Shown here: positions 56,359-64,000 of the stretch, piece after piece | How positions within the stretch are numbered: position 1 is the first letter of the stretch | Layout of the letters: each line of letters opens with the position of its first letter | From: Pisolithus tinctorius | Taxonomy: Eukaryota; Basidiomycota; Agaricomycetes; Boletales; Pisolithaceae | NCBI GenBank assembly: GCA_024663395.1 | Contig: JANFAH010000030.1 | Location: forward strand, 620,001-684,000 | Reading direction: 5' to 3' | Length of the DNA: 64,000 nt | The notes under the pieces: generated by a model | Databases searched by the model: none | Seen by the model: the letters and a program-made list of their open reading frames with translations, nothing else | Told to the model about the DNA's origin: nothing | Program-made: the position numbers and the translations under genes

Positions 56359-57545
56359 CTACTCATCTGATTCATCCAAAGGGATGCCAGCAAGTGTGGG
56401 GTCTGGTAGTGAATCGTCTTCCAAGTGATCTAAGTTGCCTGCGGAAATTCCAGTCAACTGTGTGACTTTGATACGAGAGTTATTCTGTGGGAAATAGGGG
56501 TAAAGATGGAAGGCGGTGAAATGGAATTTGGACATGGCACCATCTAATTCCACCAGGATGTACGAGCCTCCTTTGGTTCGCTGAACGATGATCATGGGGC
56601 CTAGGTAGTGTGGTTTGGTCTTGCGATCTAGTTCTCGCTTGATACGTGAATTCCGCATGAGGATGAGTGACCCAGGTTCGAAGTCGAAGTCTTGGATGGT
56701 GTGCACAAAACGAGCGACAAAGTCTTTGAGTGAAGCGAAGCAAGACTTCAGAACAAGATCATGGATGTGAGCGAGGTCTTCTGAATGTTTCTGGAGTTGT
56801 CGAGCACGATGGGCAATGAGTTCTGTCGTCGAGTAAAATTCTGCTTTGAAAGGGGCTAAGAATGTCACCTCAGCAAGGTCAAAGGGGAGTCTAGGTTCGA
56901 TGCTGTGAGCCATATAGAATGGAGAAAACCCAGTTGCCTTGTGAATCGTAACCCTCTCTGCCCAGAACACTGTAGGAGCCACCTCTGACCACTTTGATGC
57001 TTCCCTGCCACAACTCTTTACCAACACCTCCCTCACATCGAAATGCCGACGCTCAACAACTCCATTCACTTGTGAGTTATAAGGTGAGATTCATATGTGG
57101 CAAATTCTGAAGGTCTTGGAGAGCCAATCAAGGGCGAGTACATAGGGACCACCATTATCTGTGACAATTTCTGCAACAGCACCCCAATGGCACAAGATCT
57201 GCTCGAAGATGAATTTTCCAATGGTCTTGCCAGTTTCTGTGCAAAGCATAGCCCACTCTGGATAACTAGTGAGTGAACAGCAAGCTTGGGTGACGTAGCG
57301 AAATCCATTCGACTTCGGCATTAAGAATTTGTCCATATATGCTTTAAAGAATAGGGGCTCGGGGATGGCGACGACTGGTGGAATATGTACACGATCCAAA
57401 TGGCATATTTGGCACTTGTGACACGACTTGACATACCAGCAGACGTCCTGCTCTAGCATAGGCCACCAGAAATGAGTCAGCAACTGCATGCAGGTCGAGT
57501 AGATACCCTTGTGTCCTAGCTCATCATGAGCCTGACGAAGAATCC
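56359..57545 (-). pseudogene. Element B integrase
   Basis: Minus strand: HHCC region 'RLRILRQAHDELGHKGIYSTCMQLLTHFWWPML' (preceded by a TGA at about 57540) and 'CHKCQICH'; core 'HIPPVVAIPEPLFFKAYMDKFLMPKSNGFRYVTQACCSLTSYPEWAML', 'ILCHWGAVAEIVTDNGGPYVLALDWL' (second Asp), then after a TGA at about 57092 'ISPYNSQVNGVVERRHFDVREVL' (Glu). The C-terminal part is 'PFYMAHSIEPRLPFDLAEVTFLAPFKAEF', 'DFDFEPGSLILMRNSRIKRELDRKTKPHYLGPMIIVQRTKGGSYILVEL' and an acidic tail ending at 56359. Catalytic residues are kept; only the two stops break it. Confidence 0.88.
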
Positions 57546-57549
57546 TGAG

Positions 57550-58128
57550 TCATTTGTGAGGGGCGACTACTAGTTGGTGACATCCTTGAGGGTCTTTTCT
57601 CCACAGGTCTCCCCCTTTGACGAAATACCAAGTGGCGAGATGCACCAGGCTTGCCAACTCCACTTCCTCCAATCCTTCTGGCTTCTTCTTCGTCTCCAAA
57701 AACTCCTTCACCACTTTCAACCTCTCCTCTCTCTGGATCGCTTTCTCTGAGCATGGAATTTCCATCTCGTAGACACTTGGCGAGGTTTGTTCGGAGGAAT
57801 AGATGCCTAGACTCTGTGACAAGACTGAAGGTGAGTCTGACAAGGTACTCGGAATTTCCGAAGGGTAAGGCTGAGACTCGAAATGGGCCTCCCTACAGTT
57901 TGAAAGCTCGACAGTGAAGGCTCCACACTCGTCTATCCACTCCTCGTAGTCCTCTTCTCCATCCTCATCTTCTTCTGCTTTTGGTCTCCTTGAAAGACCA
58001 TCTGGCACTGCATGCTTGTGAGCAGGGACATGTACAAGCTCAAAGTCAAATAAAAGAATTCCCGCAATCCAGCAGTTGATGGTTGCGTTGGGCTGTAAGT
58101 CTGGATTGTTAATCATCCCCTTTATATA
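57550..58128 (-). pseudogene. Element B RNase H C-terminus and linker
   Basis: After a TGA at about 58129 ('VEVDA-stop-YIKGMINNPDLQPNATIN') the frame continues 'WIAGILLFDFELVHVPAHKHAVPDGLSRRP', the end of RNase H. An acidic linker follows ('EEDEDGEEDYEEWIDECGAFTVEL') with a variable Ser-rich part, then 'LASLVHLATWYFVKGGDLWRKDPQGCHQLVV', which leads into the integrase zinc region. Confidence 0.85.
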
Positions 58129-59382
58129 TCATGCATCAACCTCAACAACTAAATTCTGCACACCGAAAATGGGAAGTCTGACATCATGTAAAGTGCGGAA
58201 GAGACCAAAGAGCACGAGTTTGGCTTGGCTGTAACAGCATTCGTGGTTGTTGAGAGTTATCGAGCCGAACCTCGCAGGGTAACATTTTCCATCTTCCCCC
58301 TCCTGCATGAGGAGGTATCCTACAGCGATATTCGAAGTGTCGACTGCCAGAATGACCTTCCTCTCGGAATTGTAGTCGATAGTGCGTAGCGCAGGGGATG
58401 AGACAATAGCTTGGTCCATGGCTTCCCTGTGTTCATCGCGGAATTCAAAGGAGACGTCTTTCTTGGTCAGCTTGACGAGGGGACATGTGGGCTTAGCGAA
58501 ATCCTTGATAAAGATCCTACAATACAAGCAAAGACCTAAAAATCCGCGCACTTCGGTGACATTAGTGCAGTAGGGCCAGTCTTTAATTTTCTGGACTTTA
58601 GCTTTGTCCAGAATTCTCCCCTCGAATGACACCTTATGCCCAAGCACAATGATAGACGGCACGGCGATGACGCATTTCTTTGCTGAAATGGTAGCTCCTG
58701 CGTGACACAGATGATGCAAGATGTGGTTGACATTCTGCAGATGTTCACAGATGAAGCACCGGATCCTGGAGTTTTGTGCGATCGTCTGGTAGGTACCGTC
58801 GGAATTTTGGTAACGAGATTTGGGGCCCTTGATCGGGCAGTCATCGATGAATGGGATGGTAACTTCCAGAATTTCATCCTTCAATATCCAACAGATGTCT
58901 CTGTGGAAAATCTGGACGGCATTCATGTAGCCCATAGGTAGTTTAGTGAGTCGAAGGGTACTGATAGGGGTTTGGAAAGTAGTAAGATCGCAGTATTCAT
59001 CATGTATGGTGCGATGATCGTATCTGACCATAAGATCTAAAATTCCATAGACGGAGTGGCAGGCAAAAGCTTCTGCAATCGAGTCGACGAAGGGGGGAAC
59101 AGCTGAATCCTGTAAGTCATGGACAAGGCACAGAGATTTTCCGTCCTTCCTGACTATGCAGAACCATTTTGAGCAATAGGATGAAGTAGATGGTTTGTAG
59201 ACTCCTGCAGACATTTTTTCTTTGATTATGCTGACGACATCACGAAAAATGGCGGGAGGTATGGGGATATTCTGCTTGACCCAGGGTTTGTGGGCTAGTG
59301 TGGGTATCTTCAGCAGCGGAAACATATCTTCTTGGAAGGTTCCCCTTTCTGTGGCATCCCAAGCAAAGGCGGTCTCATGCAT
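58129..59382 (-). pseudogene. Element B reverse transcriptase and RNase H
   Basis: A 417-residue open frame: 'TERGTFQEDMFPLLKIPTLAHKPWV', 'NIPIPPAIFRDVVSIIKEKMSAGVYKPSTSSYCSKWFCIVRKDGKSLCLVHDLQ', 'VYGILDLMVRYDH' (first palm Asp), 'MSTLRLTKLPMGYMN'-like segment, 'VTIPFIDDCPIKGP' (catalytic FIDD in place of YxDD), 'RGFLGLCLYCRIFIKDFAKPTCPLVKLTKKD', 'ILAVDTSNIAVGYLL' (RNase H). Upstream, TGA codons at about 59396 and 59411 interrupt the frame where Arg is likely. All RT boxes are present, so this copy decayed recently. Confidence 0.9.
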
Positions 59383-59399
59383 CTTGACCAGCCATCATA

Positions 59400-60557
59400 C
59401 CAGATTTAACTCCGCAGGTCAGAGGAACTTCAAAGGGTCCAGGTCGAGCTCATCAGCCCTTTCCTGGGTGAACCTGGAGCCTGGCATGAATGGAGGAGGA
59501 TGAGTAGGTAATACAGGCAAGTCTGTGAGAGGATTTTCAGCCTCCCAATGCTCTACCCAGAATTCCACAGGCATCGATGTCAGTACAGGCCTGACCTTCT
59601 TCGCTACAGGTTTGTACTTTAAAATATGAAGAATGGGATCGAACTGGTAAGTGGAACGTAAAGCTGAAACTGTCAGTGGTGAAATGGTAGTGCTAGTAGA
59701 AAATAAGAAGGGGTCATTTGAAGAAATGGAACTAGAATCGAACAGATCAATGGGGGGCATACTGTTGCTTTGTAAATCGTAGAGCAATGCCGCAGCGGAA
59801 TTTTCGGTAGTGTCTGTAGAGGAAAGGGAAGCCAGCTTCAAAGGTAACAAAGGAGGATCAGAGAGGTAGAGAGAACACACAGAGAAAACATTATCATGGC
59901 CTCCTCATGATCCAAACAAGTCATCGACCGACACTAAAAACCCTGCTCAGGTTGTTTCATGTGGCGACGCATCTCCTTGCATGCAAAGTAGTCTTCTTTG
60001 TCTTCGCGATTTACGAACCATGGAAGAGGCTGTAGTCTGTTTCGAGGGCATGTCTGAATTAATACCTGTCTACCCATGTTAGGGTCACAAATCTCCAGAG
60101 ACTGTTCTCCATCAGGACAATCTTGTAGGATGCTGGAGAGCAGGCAGAAGAAAGGTCGCCCGAGCAGTAGATCAAATGGTGCACAGTCGACAACCTGAAT
60201 CTGGAGGTGCGCTTCGATATTCCCTATGCGCAAGGACGTGTTCTCTATGACCCCATGGGTGCTTTCTTTGGATTGGTTAGCAGCCTCCAGAGTCATGGTC
60301 ATGTCAGTATGGAGGGGGGCCTCTAAAGCTTCCCACAACTCTCATCGCAAGGCCACTACCTGGCATCCACTGTCCAGAATACATTCGACATGAAGTTTGT
60401 CCATCAAGATTCTGTCAACAGCACATAAGGGAGCCATAGCGAGGCCTATGCACTTCCCTTCTGTGTCTCTGACCCAGAATTGCTCATAGGATGCCCATGC
60501 AGGTGATGCCACAGCTTCTGACACCGTTTCCAAGCTCCCAATCATTATCTTCTTCAT
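59400..60557 (-). pseudogene. Element B protease region
   Basis: The minus strand reads 'ASYEQFWVRDTEGKCIGLAMAPLCAVDRILMDKLHVECILDSGCQVVALR', with DSG as the retropepsin active site. After a TGA (expected Arg) it continues 'ELWEALEAPLHTDMTMTLEAANQSKESTHGVIENTSLRIGNIEAHLQIQVVDCAPFDLLLGRPFF'. After another break come 'LHILKYKPVAKKVRPVLTSMPVEFWVEHW' and 'RFTQERADELDLDPLKFL'. It cleaves the element's polyprotein. The ILDSG...LLGRPFF spacing is typical of pepsin-like retroviral proteases. Confidence 0.85.
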
Positions 60558-60656
60558 TGTGGCCAGTTCTCAGACCTGCTTGCAAATCTCTGGACTGACA
60601 GCAAAGAGGTCTTTGGTAGAAATTTCCATCTTCACCTCTAAGACTTGGTTTATGAG

Positions 60657-62605
60657 TCATCTAGTAGCAGCCACTTCATCGAAGCTGCTCTGGTATCGAA
60701 ATTGGGGTGCAGGAATCATTGTAGGCTTAGCTTTCCTGGGATCTGTGGGATTAGAGATGACCGGAGTTTTACTAATGGCTGTGTTTTCTGTAACATGGAC
60801 GGGATCCTTTGGAACGGAATTATCAACTGGCCTGGGGGCAGTTGACACGTTAGCAGGCGCTGGACCTGTTGCGGGGGTTCGCTGATGGCAAGCTGGAATA
60901 TCTACACCATCGAAACGAGTGACCTTCTTCTTCTTGATATTATTTTTCAATTCTTCTACCTGTGCATAGGCTCTTGCCAGTGCGCACTGGTCCTCTTCAT
61001 CAGTATTACTCTCTAGTTCTTTGTCGATTAGGTAGGAGGAGGGATGTAAGTCGACCTGAAATTCCACGGTCTCTTCATTACTGAAGAACATTGTGCTGAT
61101 GAGATGAGGTGGGGTATCGCATCCTCGAGACAAGTTTGATGGCTGGTTAGGATGTTGTACGGAGACGAGGTTTGCTGAGGCGATGATAGAATCACACATG
61201 GAAAGGAAGTTGTCGATCTTTTCTTTAAAGTTCTGCCCAGCAGCCATCCTAGGAATGTCAGAACCATCAGGCATAAATACCCTTCCCCCTATCAGGGTGC
61301 ATTTCCCAGCTTGTACATATTCACGACACAGTGTGCACTCTGCCATGCAGTGACCATCGGTGCTTCCACAGAAGAAACACTGTGGGTCAAAAGAGCGATG
61401 GAATTGGCCCTCTTGACCTTGCTGAGGAGGTGACGTGTTGGTAGGTTGTTGGGCGACTTGGACATACTCATATTTTAAGATAGTGGGGACCGTCGACGAA
61501 GAAGGGGGTGTGGAGTTCTGAGGAAACAAGGCTGAAGAATCAGGTTGAGGGAGATTTCATTTTGCTCCACTGAGCAGGTAGTTAGCATGCTTGTAGACCA
61601 GATCCAACTCCCAAGGTTCGTCAATGTCGTGATCTAGGTCTGAAAGTTGCAATCACGTGAGCAAGGAATTCCGGAACCTCGGGGGAAATCCCTCAAGGAA
61701 TTTCTCGTTGATGTAGTCCTCAGGGAGCTTCTTCTTCTTCTGGACGAGGCCAAGGATGTGTCGGAATTCCCGGATGTATTTACTGAGATCTTCCAGCGAT
61801 CCCATAGGTTTCTGAACTTGATGGTAGAGTAAGGTCTCAAGGTTGGCTTTGGTATAGTGACAATCTTTCACTGAGGCACCTGGATAGTAGTTCAGGAGTT
61901 CTTTGGAAAACACGTCCCAGTCATTGAAGCTGTTGGTTGCAGTGTCTAGGGTAGACCAAAATTCTGCCTTGTTGTGATCGGTGTAACGGATGACCCAGTG
62001 GATTTTATCTTTTCCAGTGTCAAGGCCAGCTTCGACACAGAGTTGTTCAACATCTTTGAGGTAGCAAGTGATGTCTTCAGTGCGACTGGAAAACTTCGGG
62101 GCTTTGTTGGAGCCCCTGAGTGGCATGTCTCTAGCTCCAGACATTATGCAAACGGATGCAGAATTTAAGAGTGGGGCGACTGAGGTATTCTGAGTGGGAA
62201 CTTGGGCAGGGGAAACGATAGTGGGATTTAAACTGAGCGATTGCGAAGGGATAAGGAGTTGTTCAGCAGCGAGTTCTGAATCACTGGATGGCAAGGATGA
62301 CGAAGAGGTTAGTTCTGAGAGAGGCGAAAGTTCTTGACGTTCAGTGGGAGGATCGAAGGGTTCGTCAAAGTTGAAGCCTCCTGGAAATGCTGGGTAAAAT
62401 GCTGGGGACTCTGGGCTCCAAAAGATCTCGTCTAAACCGAGATCTGAGTCTGACGAGTGTGGCTCTGAAATATCTCTAGGATCAGCTACCAGGATTAAGA
62501 TTTCTGATGAGGAAATAGACAGTCTGCAGAAGGGCTCTAGGAGCTCTTCGAGTTCGGTTCTTTGATGAGTGGGTTGTAAGGATCTCCTTTCCAGATCTAC
62601 AGACC
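60657..62605 (-). pseudogene. Element B gag
   Basis: The frame is open from near the primer site (about 62600) to 61653 without an obvious ATG. It has an acidic start ('SDSDLGLDEIFWSPESPAFYPAFPGGFNFD'), then the capsid 'APKFSSRTEDITCYLKDVEQLC', 'KIHWVIRYTDHNKAEFWSTLDTA', 'SLEDLSKYIREFRHILGLVQ' and 'YINEKFLEGFPPRFRNSLLT'. The second part (61529-60657) has a cysteine/histidine cluster, CFFCGSTDGHCMAECTLCREY, a non-classical knuckle, then 'VFMPDGSDIPR' and 'KKKKVTRFDGVDIP'. The break at 61530-61650 contains stops. Confidence 0.82.
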
Positions 62606-62608
62606 CCT

Positions 62609-62622
62609 CGCGGTGGGCTCCA
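62609..62622 (-). promoter_or_regulatory. Primer-binding site of element B
   Basis: On the minus strand TGGAGCCCACCGCG lies six bases inside the 5' LTR. It begins with TGG and resembles the site in element C (TGGAGCCAACCAC). Confidence 0.65.
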
Positions 62623-62628
62623 AAACAA

Positions 62629-63673
62629 TGTGGGACACTACCTCTGGGTAGCGTGTGGATAGGGGAAGGCTGTAGGGGAAATCCCTAGGCTCAACCCAAG
62701 GGGTGCGAGTAGGAAGGAGATGTAGAGTACGATGATAGAGTCAGTTGAAGAGTTGAATGTAGGGCACGGAATTTAATTCCACAGAGTTGTAGGTAGGAAT
62801 AGACTTCGCTTCTGAAATTCTGAGGGATGATCTTGACCCAACGAAGTAACTCCAAGATGAATTAGGTGCACAAGAGGGGAAACGAGGGACTAGCAGACCA
62901 AGGACACAAAGACATGGGAGACACAGTGGACACAGATGACACAAAGACACAGGTACACAGCAAACACAGAGGATGCAAGGACACTTAGAACACCTTAGAC
63001 TTGCATGTGACACGGATGGTGAGTCCCAAAAGATGTTTCTTTTTCGTCTCTAAGGCAGACTTATATAGTACATGGATAGTAAGGTACTGATCGGAGAAAT
63101 GTGGGGCAGGTAAAGCAAAATTCCAAAAAACAAAGAGGGCGACGTGTCAGATGTCAAAGCCATACAGGATCATGTGAAGACAAACTGTTAAGTAGTAACC
63201 AAGAAAAACAAATGGGAAAAGATGGGTATATTTTGGCAGGACAAGTGTACATCGTACTGTGGAGTGCGTGAAGGATAGAGGCCGTAGATGCAAGGGGGTA
63301 CTCGCATTGCAGAGAAAGGTTTGCAGGAGAAGAGCAAGAGAGGCAACCAGAGTTTTTACTGATGATCTGCGTGATTTCCCAGCTATGTGGTGAGGCAGAG
63401 GTTGAGGTGACACGACTGCGGAATTCTGGATAGATGTGTGTCAGGTTGATGTTGACATGGAATTCTGGGACAATGACTGGTGTGTGTTATTGATGGACAG
63501 GGGAGCTCCGAAGGATCAACAGGCGAGGTGGTGCATGAGGCTGATGCACGAGGCTGATGCAATAATTCTGAAGACGACAGACGTGGAACTTTGATAGGGG
63601 TTGACTTTGGTAACAGCAGAATTTTGGTGTTGGCATCCCTATTTCGGCCTCAGGGAGTATACTACTCCCTACA
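62629..63673 (-). repeat. 5' LTR of element B
   Basis: 1045 bp, matching 53223-54267. Compare GTGTGCGG with GCGTGTGG, CTCGACC with CTCAACC, and GACCCGACG with GACCCAACG: most differences are transitions at CpG. Confidence 0.93.
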
Positions 63674-64000
63674 ACGACATCAATAAGACCTGTAGGGGAG
63701 CTAAGATGATATGAAGAATACCATAATGAAATTGCACACACCGAAGGGCCAGAAGTACAAAGTGATGGCTCATTACCAGACAAAGATGAAGGATGGTCAG
63801 TGAGTACACTGGGTACCAGCCCAGCTTGGACAGATGAAGCACAGGAGGCCTGTAGAGAAATGATGAGCACAACATGAGGCTTGAAGACAGGGAAAACTCA
63901 CAATATTAGAATTACTCATAGAAGGTGAAGCATTGCGATGCCTCTGAGGCTTTGGATGGCAAACAGCCATCTCAGATCATTCTGGAAACTGCAACACAAA
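63674..64000 (-). pseudogene. KDZ transposase, N-terminal part, cut by window edge
   Basis: This continues the KDZ gene upstream of the Ty3 insertion. Minus-strand exon-like pieces: 'FQNDLRWLFAIQSLRGIAM' near 63950, an intron-like GTGAGTTTTCCCTG...TTCTCTACAG (about 63850-63902), then 'ASCASSVQAGLVPSVLTDHPSSLSGNEPSLCTSGPS', a second intron-like stretch ending CCCCTACAG at about 63691, and 'GLIDVV' at the LTR. The start codon is probably beyond the window. Assignment rests mainly on position and on continuity with 53222. Confidence 0.55.

Larger units (their letters stand above)
53223..63673 (-). mobile_element. Ty3/Gypsy element B, full length, inserted in the KDZ gene
   Basis: Two direct LTRs of 1045 bp (53223-54267 and 62629-63673) enclose, on the minus strand, gag (62600-60657), protease (60557-59934), RT/RNase H (59880-57950), linker and integrase (57920-56359), then a plus-strand zinc-cluster gene (54530-56110) before the 3' LTR. 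A primer site (62609-62622) and a purine tract (CCATGGGAGG, minus strand, just right of 54267) are in place. Flanking pentamers do not give a clean target duplication. About six TGA codons, all at expected arginines, break the frames. No chromodomain was recognised. Confidence 0.93.

Noticed and set aside
53213..63683. Target-site duplication for Ty3 element B
   Set aside because: The five bases outside the LTRs (GACAA on the left, ACGAC on the right) do not match; TGTC-like shared letters are too weak to call.
1..64000. tRNA, rRNA or other structured RNA genes
   Set aside because: I looked for tRNA-like B-box words and rRNA-like conserved stretches and saw none; the initiator-tRNA match at 40010-40023 is only a primer site on the complementary strand.

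Overview
The window reads as a transposon graveyard from a filamentous basidiomycete, very probably an agaricomycete. The evidence is the repeat families: a KDZ transposase with a CxC1-type N-terminus, a DUF6570-type Helitron, Ty3 chromoviruses, a DIRS-like tyrosine-recombinase retroelement, and short fungal introns (GT(A/G)AGT...(C/T)AG). A Zn2Cys6-like coiled-coil family that I remember as abundant in Boletales suggests that order, but this is memory only. I see no rRNA, tRNA or ordinary housekeeping gene. The one host-like gene, a sterol-4-alpha-carboxylate dehydrogenase (ERG26) copy, is a broken fragment inside a retroelement.

Layout, left to right. 1-6100: Helitron Rep remnant (+), split by a 1.57-kb palindromic foldback element and a 97-bp MITE. 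6100-8568: short repeats without a recognisable gene. 8569-15577: LTR retroelement C (+) with a gag-like ORF, no pol, a degenerate ERG26 copy and about nine related intron-like modules. 15885-16939: Zn2Cys6-like coiled-coil pseudogene (+). 17257-23003: chromodomain Ty3 element D (-). 23527-25126: second copy of the foldback family. 26226-27618: another Zn2Cys6-like gene (+). 27860-33410: degenerate Ty3 element A (-), cut inside its integrase by a near-complete Tc1-like transposon at 28888-30486. 33411-45239: DIRS/PAT-type element (-) with split direct repeats A1...B1-A2-B2. It contains three later insertions: a 904-bp solo LTR with TSD TGGGT, a 1587-bp Tc1-derived foldback, and an almost intact Ty1/copia element with identical-length 287-bp LTRs and TSD GGGTG. 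45290-48690: two multi-copy fungal protein genes (+). 48717-49515: a minisatellite of about 21 bp. 49674-64000: a KDZ transposase gene (-), split by full-length Ty3 element B (53223-63673, two 1045-bp LTRs).

Four themes recur. (1) All three Ty3 elements lie on the minus strand with a plus-strand Zn2Cys6-like gene beside the 3' end of pol; in B that gene is clearly inside the LTRs and has introns spliced in antisense to the retroelement. (2) Three foldback elements carry an inverted duplication of the 5' half of a Tc1-like transposon, with the first catalytic-aspartate region left in the unpaired loop; if transcribed they would give about 0.7-kb hairpins against Tc1 sequence. (3) Nearly every in-frame stop in otherwise readable transposon genes is TGA where arginine is expected, and the LTR pairs differ mostly by C/T and G/A changes at CpG, pointing to deamination of methylated CpG. 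(4) The nesting gives a relative chronology: copia, the solo LTR and foldback 3 are younger than DIRS; Tc1 is younger than Ty3 A; Ty3 B is younger than KDZ; foldback 1 is younger than the Helitron.
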